Shown here: positions 1-6,801 of the stretch, piece after piece
How positions within the stretch are numbered: position 1 is the first letter of the stretch
Layout: every line of letters begins with the position of its first letter
Program-made: the position numbers and the translations under genes
Notes under the pieces: model-generated
The model's database searches: none
Told to the model about the DNA's origin: nothing
What the model saw: the letters and a program-made list of their open reading frames with translations, nothing else
DNA from: Gammaproteobacteria bacterium
Lineage (GTDB): Bacteria > Pseudomonadota > Gammaproteobacteria > Granulosicoccales > Granulosicoccaceae
Direction: 5' to 3'
Assembly: GCA_019634245.1 (NCBI GenBank)
Contig: JAHQVR010000100.1
Location: forward strand, 1-24,417
DNA: 24,417 nt

Positions 1-8
1 AGAGAAAC

Positions 9-38
9 TGGCAGGCTGACGTTTCGTTCAACCTGCCA
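9..38 (-). terminator. Possible intrinsic terminator of the TPR gene
   Basis: A 7-bp perfect inverted repeat (TGGCAGG at 9-15, CCTGCCA at 32-38) extends inward by a TGA/TCA pairing. Read on the minus strand it lies just after the stop codon at 84 and is followed by a T-rich tail (GTTTCTCT) running to the window edge. The U-run is short and interrupted, so termination is inferred only. Confidence 0.4.
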
Positions 39-83
39 AATAGCACGGTAGGAAATCGGCTGAAGGGTATTGCGCCTCGGCGA

Positions 84-563
84 TTATCCGCTCACAGCGC
101 TTAGCGCATTATTGAGATCGGTTAGTTCCTCACAACCCTCTGGGCAAAGCTCTTGTAACTTGCGCTGGTTGGCTTTTGCTCGGTCTAACTCTTTGAGTGT
201 AATAAAGAGTTCGCCTTGATATTCCAAGGCACCTTTGTGCTCGGGGTTGTATTTTAAGGCTCTTGCATACGACTTCCTCGCCTTCTTGTACTGACCCAAT
301 TTGCGTTGTGAGTAGCCCATCAAATTCCAGGCATCGGCGTTACGCCAGTCGTTTTTCACGATTTCATTAAGCTGGCGAATGGCCGACTTGTAGTTTTCTT
401 CGCTGATGAGTTCTTTGGTTTTCACCATTTCGGCACTGAGGTTGAAGCGATCCAGCGGGTCGGATCCGTAGCCTCCGCCAGAGCTTGAGCTGTCGCTATC
501 GGAACCCGCAGCCATTAAGGCGGGTGAAAGAACTAAACAAGTGAGTATAAAAAGAGTTTTCAT
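84..563 (-). CDS. Exported small tetratricopeptide-repeat protein
   Basis: This encodes 159 residues. Residues 1-19 look like a Sec signal peptide (K near the start, hydrophobic core, ALMAA end). A Ser/Asp/Gly-rich linker follows at about 20-36. Residues 42-142 then form about three TPR helix pairs; the clearest is at 76-109, with the ADAWNLMGY and YNPEHKGAL signatures typical of TPRs. A C140-x3-C144 pair (CPEGC) sits near the C-terminus and could form a disulfide or bind a metal. The ATG is preceded by CAGGAC about 8 bases upstream. TPRs usually scaffold protein contacts, and the partner here is unknown. The gene lies 64 bases downstream of the lipoprotein gene on the same strand and may be cotranscribed with it. 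The TPR assignment is firm; a specific role is not visible. Confidence 0.85.
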   Translation of the reverse strand: MKTLFILTCLVLSPALMAAGSDSDSSSSGGGYGSDPLDRFNLSAEMVKTKELISEENYKSAIRQLNEIVKNDWRNADAWNLMGYSQRKLGQYKKARKSYARALKYNPEHKGALEYQGELFITLKELDRAKANQRKLQELCPEGCEELTDLNNALSAVSG

Positions 564-627
564 AGTGTTGTCCTGTTAAAGAGTCGGCGATATGTAGGGT
601 GAAAGTATACGTTTATCTATATCAAGT

Positions 628-1434
628 CTAAGGGCGAGCCACGGACCAAACCCCACCGACACCTTCTCCCGTGGTATCCCCGGCTGCTGCATCGCCTGTG
701 AAAAAATACAGGGGTTGAGTGTTATACGACCACTGTCGAGACCCATCGCTACGGGTAATGACAGAGTAGCCATTGGAAGATCGGGCACCTTTGTCGGCAT
801 AGAGAGGTGGCCAATTGGTGGCGCAAGCGTCGTTGCAATTGGAAGTATCGGCGGTGTCGTTAGCGAAGGTATAGAGCGTTCTTCCGTTGAACTCAGAACG
901 CAGAGATGGATCATCTGTACCTGTACTGATACTACCTTTACCAACCAGTACCTCACCTAGATCGGTAGTGCCGGTTTCAACAGGGTTAGGCCGGGCGACA
1001 TACCAAACCATTCCTAGGCCTTCACCGTTTACTTCCCCTTCCGCAGCGTCTCCGGCGTAATAATACAATGGGCTATCTTTGTAGGCCCATTGGAGAGAGC
1101 TGTCATTTCGTACGATGGTGCTGAATTCCCCAACCGTGGCCTCACTTTGGGCCTCAATGGGTGGCCAGTCAATGGCACAACCGTCATTGCAATTGGACTG
1201 CCCGGATACATCGTTTGCAAAGGTATAAAGTGTTCGATTCGCAGCACCAAAGGTGAATACGTCACCGATGGCTGTGGTCGTTGTATTTCCAGGCAAAGCC
1301 TGTTCTCCTCCTTCAATATCGTCTGAGTCGTCCGAACCGCTGCTGCAAGCGGTGAGCAGGAGTACTGAGGAGCTGATAAGGCCTATCTGCAGCCATCGGC
1401 GTAATCGAGAACTGGGTATTGATACCTGAATCAT
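628..1434 (-). CDS. Lipoprotein with two Yx(F/W/Y)xxD secreted repeats (COG4315/PF03640 type)
   Basis: This encodes 268 residues. A type II signal peptide ends in a clear lipobox (LLTAC, lipidated Cys30), so the product is a membrane-anchored periplasmic or outer-membrane lipoprotein. Two homologous halves follow. Each carries a YTFAND motif (residues 70-75 and 188-193), a C-x3-C pair with a W-P-P after it (Cys82/86 and Cys200/204), and a second Y-x-aromatic-x-x-D motif (YYYAGD 124-129; YFFTGD 243-248). Each half ends in VWxVARP. The family is known only as predicted lipoproteins with this motif, and its biochemical role is not established. The ATG has GAGGT about 8 bases upstream. The gene is divergent from an ECF sigma/anti-sigma pair, which suggests it is a target of that sigma factor (inference). 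An internal tandem duplication is evident. Confidence 0.9.
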   Translation of the reverse strand: MIQVSIPSSRLRRWLQIGLISSSVLLLTACSSGSDDSDDIEGGEQALPGNTTTTAIGDVFTFGAANRTLYTFANDVSGQSNCNDGCAIDWPPIEAQSEATVGEFSTIVRNDSSLQWAYKDSPLYYYAGDAAEGEVNGEGLGMVWYVARPNPVETGTTDLGEVLVGKGSISTGTDDPSLRSEFNGRTLYTFANDTADTSNCNDACATNWPPLYADKGARSSNGYSVITRSDGSRQWSYNTQPLYFFTGDAAAGDTTGEGVGGVWSVARP

Positions 1435-1457
1435 CGTGAATTACCTCAATTTTATAT

Positions 1458-1530
1458 GTAGGAGTCCGTAGGTATCCCAAACTTTGAATTTGGTTCAAGT
1501 AAAAAAATAATTCTTTTTTTTGAACCGAAT
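1458..1530. promoter_or_regulatory. Divergent control region between lipoprotein and ECF sigma gene
   Basis: The 148 bases between the two divergent starts hold a near-perfect inverted repeat with arms around 1488-1498 and 1520-1530 (GGTTCAA and TTGAACC cores). Its spacer has facing A7 and T7 tracts. A 10-bp tandem direct repeat is also present (GTAGGAGTCC at 1458-1467, GTAGGTATCC at 1468-1477; 8 of 10 bases identical). Such symmetry suggests a shared operator or paired ECF-type promoters. No confident -35/-10 pair was assigned. Confidence 0.4.
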
Positions 1531-1582
1531 CGAAAGGGTGGGGAACAGACGAATTAGACCGCCGGGATAAGAAGCCGATGCT

Positions 1583-2176
1583 ATGATTGCCGTACCGTTA
1601 ACCTGTCATATCCAATCTGTGACCAAAACGCCTATCGATGAAGAACTGTGCTTGATTCGGGCCGTCGCAGCATCGGATCGCATTGCCTTTGAGAAACTAT
1701 TTCGTAGATTTCATCCAAGAATCTATAAATTTGCTCATCGAATGGTGCAGGATCATCAATTGGCTGAGGAAGTCACTGGTGATACGTTGTATGCGGTGTG
1801 GACTGGTGCGAAGAATTTTAAAGAACAATCCAAAGCATCTACCTGGATACTCGGCATTGCCTATAAAAGAGCGCTCAAGTGTCTGCAGAAAAATCAACGA
1901 CACGTAGCGAAGCGTGAGTCAGATGTAGAACTCGATACACTGACTTCGGAGAGCCCTGAGGGAAATCCGGAAACTTTTGCCAATACTGCGTTGGAAAATC
2001 AACGCTTACTCCTGGCACTTTCCACCCTCAGTACCGATCATCGTGCTGTTCTAGAACTGATTGCATTGGGTCATTCGTGTTCAGAAATTGCCGGCATTGT
2101 TGATTGTCCAGAGAATACCGTCAAAACAAGAACCTTTCATGCACGACGTCATTTACGCAAGGCGCTGCAGGAGTGA
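1583..2176 (+). CDS. ECF-subfamily RNA polymerase sigma factor
   Basis: This encodes 197 residues, the usual size for an ECF sigma factor. Region 2 spans about 36-105: FEKLFRRFHPRIYKFAHRM begins helix 2.1, AEEVTGDTLYAVW matches the core-binding and -10 recognition helix, and STWILGIAYKRAL follows. A variable acidic linker runs from about 110 to 138. Region 4 spans about 140-192, with the HTH in ALGHSCSEIAGIVDCPENTVKTR followed by the basic HARRHLRKAL. There are no C-terminal extra domains. The product directs RNA polymerase to a small regulon and is normally held by a cognate anti-sigma factor, which is encoded 5 bases downstream. The ATG has a purine-rich GATAAGAAG about 8 bases upstream. 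The subgroup and promoter motif cannot be told by eye. Confidence 0.92.
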   Translation: MIAVPLTCHIQSVTKTPIDEELCLIRAVAASDRIAFEKLFRRFHPRIYKFAHRMVQDHQLAEEVTGDTLYAVWTGAKNFKEQSKASTWILGIAYKRALKCLQKNQRHVAKRESDVELDTLTSESPEGNPETFANTALENQRLLLALSTLSTDHRAVLELIALGHSCSEIAGIVDCPENTVKTRTFHARRHLRKALQE

Positions 2177-2181
2177 ATCTC

Positions 2182-2868
2182 ATGTCAAATACATTAGACA
2201 CCAACCCGGAACATGAAGCTGTGTTCGAACTACTGCCTTGGTGGGTAAATAATACGCTCACAACCGAAGAGCATAGTCGCGTGCGTGAACATGTAGAAAA
2301 TTGTGCGCTTTGTCAACAGGAAGCAGAGACACTTGGGCATCAAACTACCGTCTTATCGATGGATTCGGATGCGGCCTACGCCAACACAAGTGTAGAGAGC
2401 CAGTTGAATTCTGTGCTGCAACGGATCGACAGTGATCCACAGAGCCATGACTCGATCCAGTCTGTCAAGCAACCGAGCTTGTACCAACGGTTATTGCGTC
2501 AGTTGGTCGCCGAAGCACCGTTACGTTGGGCGGCCGTTGCGGCCACGGGGCTCTTGGTGTTTATTCTAGGCGTCCAGTTGTGGTCTGTGGAGACTGCCGA
2601 CGACTACACCGTCTTAAGCTCGGGTGTAGGATCGGCAGAGACTCTTCAGATTTCAGTGGGTTTTTTGGCCTCTGTCTCTAGCGAGGAAGCCGAACAAGTG
2701 CTTGGAGAGTTTGTCGAAGATTGGAACTACCCGGTCACGACTCGGCAAGTGGCGAACAGTAGGTATGTTATTGAGTACGATGACTCCATAAGTGTGCCGG
2801 AAGTGCATGCGATCTACAGTGAATTAGAGAATCACCCATGGATTGAGCACGTTGAATTGCTACCCTAG
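2182..2868 (+). CDS. Membrane anti-sigma factor with HxxxCxxC zinc-finger motif
   Basis: This encodes 228 residues from the ATG at 2182. That start was chosen because GGAG at the end of the sigma gene lies 8 bases upstream; the frame remains open further 5', overlapping the sigma gene. The N-terminal cytoplasmic domain carries H37-x3-C41-x2-C44, the zinc-binding anti-sigma (zf-HC2/ZAS) signature. One transmembrane helix lies at about 116-135 (WAAVAATGLLVFILGVQLW). The C-terminal ~90 residues are predicted to be outside the membrane and have no recognised fold; they may be the sensory part. Coupling to the upstream sigma gene (5-base gap) makes that sigma the likely partner. The product would bind and inactivate the sigma factor until an envelope or redox signal acts. 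The family call is secure; the signal is unknown. Confidence 0.9.
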   Translation: MSNTLDTNPEHEAVFELLPWWVNNTLTTEEHSRVREHVENCALCQQEAETLGHQTTVLSMDSDAAYANTSVESQLNSVLQRIDSDPQSHDSIQSVKQPSLYQRLLRQLVAEAPLRWAAVAATGLLVFILGVQLWSVETADDYTVLSSGVGSAETLQISVGFLASVSSEEAEQVLGEFVEDWNYPVTTRQVANSRYVIEYDDSISVPEVHAIYSELENHPWIEHVELLP

Positions 2869-2911
2869 AGTCGGGGAGATAAGACCATGCTTGGCAGGCT
2901 GATGGAATGAT

Positions 2912-3799
2912 TTACGTGGCAGTGTCGATTCTATCCGCGATGGACAATATTCTATACATATGACGAAGCACAGGTTTCTCAATCAGCTTGCCATCTATTA
3001 CAACCAAACCCGTATTCGCCTCTTCAAACTCTTTTGTGATTCTTTTTGCTTTTGCTATTTCGGTAGAGGTGGGTGTGAAGACTTCGTTCAGCGGTGCGAT
3101 TTGTTTCGGGTGCACCGAACCTTTACCCGAGAAACCCAACGCCTTGGCCTTTTGGGCCTCGGTAACCATACCCTCTGGGTCTTCAAGATCCAGATACGGT
3201 ACATCTATTACGTCTATTCCCACGGTTGCGGCGGCGTGTACCACCCTCGAACGCGCGTACAAGAGAGGTTCCCAGGCATTGTCACAACGAAGCTCTGCAG
3301 CCATATCTACACCACCAAAAAACAGAGCATCAATGCGATCGCTGCTTTGTGCAATCTCAAAAGCTGCCTGAAGCCCATACCCGGTTTCTATGATGATATG
3401 CAATCGAGTTTCATGACCGCGTTCAGAGAGTAAATCGTCTAGCCACTTGACTTCCTCTGGTGTATTCACTTTAGGTAGCATCAATGCTGGCGGTGGTGTA
3501 TCCGTGGCTAATACCGCGCGAACGTCTGCCAGGCCAAACTCATCGCGCAGGCAATTGATTCTCACTATTCGCTCAACACCGTCGTTGGCCTGTGGCTTTT
3601 CGAACAATGCCAGCGCGGATTGCCTAGCAGCATCTTTGTCCTTGGGGGCAATCCCGTCTTCCAGTTCCACGCAAACAATATCGGTGCCCGAAGCCAAGGC
3701 CTTGGGAAACATCTCCGGTTTTAGCCCGGGTGTGAATATAAAGCTTCGACGCGGTGTAGGCCCTTTGGGGTGTATTTCGGTCACAGTGGGTAGGATCAA
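2912..3799 (-). CDS. HpcH/HpaI-family (CitE-like) CoA ester lyase
   Basis: This encodes about 295 residues, matching CitE-like lyases. Visible family motifs in order are RRSFIFTPG (18-26), VELEDGIAPKDK (44-55, a metal/acid patch), ALMLPKVN (CoA-side loop), IIETGYGL (substrate Glu), FFGGVDMAAEL (metal Asp), GKGSVHPKQI (CoA-binding loop) and the C-terminal HMYRILSIADRI. Family members cleave or form malyl-, citramalyl- or methylmalyl-CoA esters with Mg2+, and the substrate here cannot be told. The frame has no ATG near its N-terminus. TTG at 3799 and GTG at 3784 are the available starts, a stop codon lies in frame at 3815-3817, and neither start has a good ribosome-binding site. It is last in the minus-strand block, 91 bases after the nucleoside hydrolase, and convergent with the anti-sigma gene. 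The stand-alone CitE citrate-lyase role is unlikely because no citD/citF genes are present. Confidence 0.85.
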   Translation of the reverse strand: MILPTVTEIHPKGPTPRRSFIFTPGLKPEMFPKALASGTDIVCVELEDGIAPKDKDAARQSALALFEKPQANDGVERIVRINCLRDEFGLADVRAVLATDTPPPALMLPKVNTPEEVKWLDDLLSERGHETRLHIIIETGYGLQAAFEIAQSSDRIDALFFGGVDMAAELRCDNAWEPLLYARSRVVHAAATVGIDVIDVPYLDLEDPEGMVTEAQKAKALGFSGKGSVHPKQIAPLNEVFTPTSTEIAKAKRITKEFEEANTGLVVIDGKLIEKPVLRHMYRILSIADRIDTAT

Positions 3800-3890
3800 T
3801 GGTGTTAGGTCAGGCTAGTCTACTGAATCGGCAGTAAGTTATACAGACCTTTTCGACTCGATCACCCTCTTCAGAGCATTAATATAGGGC

Positions 3891-4817
3891 TTAACTCAGT
3901 GCATCGATTAATAGTGATTTCCATTGTTTCGCATCGATGGAATAACACACCGTGGCATTGGGTGGTTTGCCGGTGACATTGAGCTTGTCGACAACGGTCA
4001 TGCCTCGAGTTAAGTGTGAGTCTAAGCTGACTTCGACATAGTGTTGGGATTGTTCGATCGCGATAGAAGGATTTAAAGCCACTGCCATTGCGCAAGGATC
4101 GGCTAAGGCCAATCCCGGCTCCCCTTGGATGTCGCGTGAAGCTTTTAGTGCTTGTGAATTACAATCCATCGCGATGGTGGCTTGGCGTGTATTTAATGAT
4201 CGCAGGTTGTTGATATCCTCATCGCTCAACGCACTATCTCCGCGGCTAAGCTCCCAACCCAGCAGCGTTATTGGCATTCCCGATTGCATGACCTTTTGGG
4301 CGGCCTCGGGGTCAACCCACATATTGTATTCGGCCGCTGGAGTGACGTTCCCTTCTATGTTGGCAGCACCCCCCATGACGTAGCAATGTTCTACCCATTG
4401 AGCGAGTCGAGGTTCAATGCTTAGTGCCGTAGCGATATTGGTTAACGGACCCAGAGTCACCAATGTCAATGCCTTTGGGTGTTTTTCGAACAATTGAAGT
4501 AGTGCCTCCACGGCATGCATGGATTGTTCGGGTTGATTAGGTGGCGGATAGTGTTGGTTCCCCATGCCATCGGCGCCGTGAAACCAATCGGCGATTTCCA
4601 ATGCTCTTAGCCACGGTGAGGTACAACCTGGGTAGACGGGAACCTGTGCGCCCATGAGTTCAACAACAAAGCGTGCATTGATGCTGGCTTGTTCCATCGA
4701 CACATTACCTGCCACAACAGTAATGGCCTCGACATGCACATCAGCATGCGCCATTGCCATCATTATCGCCACGGCATCGTCAGAAGCCGTGTCTGTGTCT
4801 ATGACAAATCTTCGCAT
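3891..4817 (-). CDS. Inosine/uridine-preferring nucleoside hydrolase family protein
   Basis: From the ATG at 4817 this is 308 residues, the usual family length. An in-frame ATG at 4853 would add 12 residues. I prefer 4817 because family members start a few residues before the first Asp motif, although neither start has a strong Shine-Dalgarno. The N-terminal RFVIDTDTASDDAVA carries the calcium-binding DxDxxxDD motif (Asp7, 9, 13, 14). ITVVAGNVS, the FHGADGMGN loop, LTLVTLGPLTNIA and the later LADPCAMAVALNP (a further calcium-site Asp) follow as expected. The family hydrolyses the N-glycosidic bond of ribonucleosides for salvage, and the base preference is not readable. It lies 72 bases downstream of cysNC and 91 bases upstream of the CoA-lyase gene. 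Confidence 0.9.
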   Translation of the reverse strand: MRRFVIDTDTASDDAVAIMMAMAHADVHVEAITVVAGNVSMEQASINARFVVELMGAQVPVYPGCTSPWLRALEIADWFHGADGMGNQHYPPPNQPEQSMHAVEALLQLFEKHPKALTLVTLGPLTNIATALSIEPRLAQWVEHCYVMGGAANIEGNVTPAAEYNMWVDPEAAQKVMQSGMPITLLGWELSRGDSALSDEDINNLRSLNTRQATIAMDCNSQALKASRDIQGEPGLALADPCAMAVALNPSIAIEQSQHYVEVSLDSHLTRGMTVVDKLNVTGKPPNATVCYSIDAKQWKSLLIDALS

Positions 4818-4889
4818 TCTTTCGTCAGTGTTCTTCAGTGATGCTCGGCGCATCGATTAAAGGAAATACTCATTAATTATCGCGGAAGG

Positions 4890-6800
4890 TCACTCTGGGG
4901 CGTCCAGTAAGCCACGTTTGCGAAGATCAGCGATGACCCGCTCTGCACATTGTTCCGCGGTCATTGTAGAGGAGTCGACGAGGATCTCTGGTGTTTCGGG
5001 TGCTTCGTAAGGAGAGTCGATACCGGTAAAGTTCTGCAACTCACCTTTGCGAGCCTTTTTATATAATCCCTTAGGGTCCCGTTCTTCAGCCACGGCCAGC
5101 GGAGTCTCTACGTACACTTCAACAAATTCATCATCGTCCACCAAACTTCTGGCTAAAGCCCGTTCTGAACGAAAAGGCGAGATAAAGGCGGTCAGGACAA
5201 TAAGTCCTGAATCGACCATCAGATTAGCGACTTCTCCAATTCTTCGAATATTCTCGACCCGATCGACATCGGTGAACCCTAAATCTTTATTCAAGCCATG
5301 CCTAACATTGTCCCCGTCAAGTAAGTAGGTATGGTGGCCGGCTTGGGCCAGTTTTTTCTCAACGATATTAGCAATGGTGGATTTCCCTGCACCCGATAGC
5401 CCTGTAAACCAAACAACACAGGATTTTTGCAATTTTTGCTTTGAGCGCAATTGCTTATCCACATCGACTGCTTGCATATGGACATTGTCAGAGCGGCGCA
5501 GCGCAAAATGCAGCATTCCCGCCCCAACCGTGTTGTTGGTAGTGCGGTCGATTAGAATGAAACTGCCCATCTCTCGATTGTCTTTGTAGGCATCAAACGC
5601 AACGGGTTGTTCGACGTTGATATTGCATACACCAATCTCATTCAAATTCAGTTCTTTGGCCGCGGTGTGTTCTAAACTGTCAACGTTGACCTGGTGCTTG
5701 ATGGTGGTCACTGTGCCAGAAACCGTTTTGGCACCGATCTTAATCAGGTAGGGTCGGCCCGGATAGAGCGCTTCTTCGTTCATCCAGACAATGGTGCACT
5801 CGAACTGATCGGCTGTGCTTGCCGGGTTATCAGTTGTCGAGATGACGTCACCGCGAGAGATATCGATATCGTCTTTTAACGTCAGCGTTACTGATTGACC
5901 AGCGACCGCGCTCTCAAGATCTCCTTCCATGGTGACAATGCGATCGACCGAACTGGTTTTACCAGAGGGTTGAACCCGAATGGCGTCACCGGGTTTAATT
6001 TGGCCGCTGATGATTTTGCCGGAGTACCCGCGAAAATCGAGATTCGGTCGGTTAACCCACTGCACGGGGAGTCGAAAGGCGCTGCTCGCCACTTGACTAG
6101 CTGAAACATCAACAGTTTCTAGGTAAGACATCAGAGTCGGGCCGTGATACCAGGGCATTTGCTCAGTTCGAGAGACGATATTGTCGCCGCGTAAGGCAGA
6201 CGTAGGTATGGCGGTGAATGACTCCAGAGCGAGAGGCTCGATGAAGTTAGCGAAATCGTCCACAATGGATTGGAAGGTGTCTTCGCTGTATTGCATAAGG
6301 TCCATTTTATTAACGGCCAACACGATATTGCGAATTCCCAGTAATGACAGCCAATAGGTGTGGCGGCGAGTCTGCGTCAGAATGCCTTCCCTGGCATCGC
6401 AAACCACAATGGCTGCGTCAGCCGAAGAAGCTCCTGAGACCATGTTTCGGGTGTACTGTTCGTGGCCTGGTGCATCTGCCACAATGAATTTTCTGCGATC
6501 AGTAGAGAAGTAGCGGTAGGCCACGTCGATGGTGATACTTTGTTCGCGCTCGGCAGCCAACCCGTCTACGACTAACGCGAAATCGATATCTTTGCCTTGG
6601 GTGCCCCATTTTTTTGAATCAACTGCGACGGCTACCATATGGTCTTCAAACAACGCTTGAGATTCGAACAAGAGCCGACCAATAAGCGTACTTTTTCCAT
6701 CATCCACACTGCCACAGGCAATGAATCGTAGCAGCGACTTGTGCTCATGCTGAGATAGATATTCATTCAGATCTGTTGCCGTAGACGTGTTGTAGTCCAT
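4890..6800 (-). CDS. cysNC: Bifunctional sulfate adenylyltransferase GTPase subunit / APS kinase (CysNC)
   Basis: This encodes 636 residues from the ATG at 6800. That start follows a purine-rich AAGAAGGG and sits one base after the cysD stop; an upstream in-frame start at 6857 would overlap cysD and is not favoured. The CysN part is an EF-Tu-like GTPase: G1 GSVDDGKS (30-37), DAPGH (109-113), NKMD (164-167), then beta-barrel domains to about 440. The CysC part starts near 455 with P-loop GLSGAGKST (467-475), [10 protein letters not shown], the ISPFR phospho-serine loop and the [11 protein letters not shown] signature. GTP hydrolysis by CysN drives ATP sulfurylase (with CysD) to make APS, and the CysC domain phosphorylates APS to PAPS. 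The fusion is known in many proteobacteria (NodQ/CysNC). Tight coupling to cysD fits an obligate heterocomplex. Confidence 0.96.
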   Translation of the reverse strand: MDYNTSTATDLNEYLSQHEHKSLLRFIACGSVDDGKSTLIGRLLFESQALFEDHMVAVAVDSKKWGTQGKDIDFALVVDGLAAEREQSITIDVAYRYFSTDRRKFIVADAPGHEQYTRNMVSGASSADAAIVVCDAREGILTQTRRHTYWLSLLGIRNIVLAVNKMDLMQYSEDTFQSIVDDFANFIEPLALESFTAIPTSALRGDNIVSRTEQMPWYHGPTLMSYLETVDVSASQVASSAFRLPVQWVNRPNLDFRGYSGKIISGQIKPGDAIRVQPSGKTSSVDRIVTMEGDLESAVAGQSVTLTLKDDIDISRGDVISTTDNPASTADQFECTIVWMNEEALYPGRPYLIKIGAKTVSGTVTTIKHQVNVDSLEHTAAKELNLNEIGVCNINVEQPVAFDAYKDNREMGSFILIDRTTNNTVGAGMLHFALRRSDNVHMQAVDVDKQLRSKQKLQKSCVVWFTGLSGAGKSTIANIVEKKLAQAGHHTYLLDGDNVRHGLNKDLGFTDVDRVENIRRIGEVANLMVDSGLIVLTAFISPFRSERALARSLVDDDEFVEVYVETPLAVAEERDPKGLYKKARKGELQNFTGIDSPYEAPETPEILVDSSTMTAEQCAERVIADLRKRGLLDAPE

Positions 6801-6801
6801 A

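Noticed and set aside
2104..2181. Anti-sigma gene starting upstream at 2104
   Set aside because: The frame is open there only because it overlaps the sigma gene's 3' end; the ATG at 2182 has a well-placed GGAG and gives the normal family N-terminus.
4818..4853. Twelve extra residues on the nucleoside hydrolase (ATG 4853)
   Set aside because: It is possible but not preferred, since the family normally begins a few residues before the DTDxxxDD motif and there is no Shine-Dalgarno ahead of 4853.
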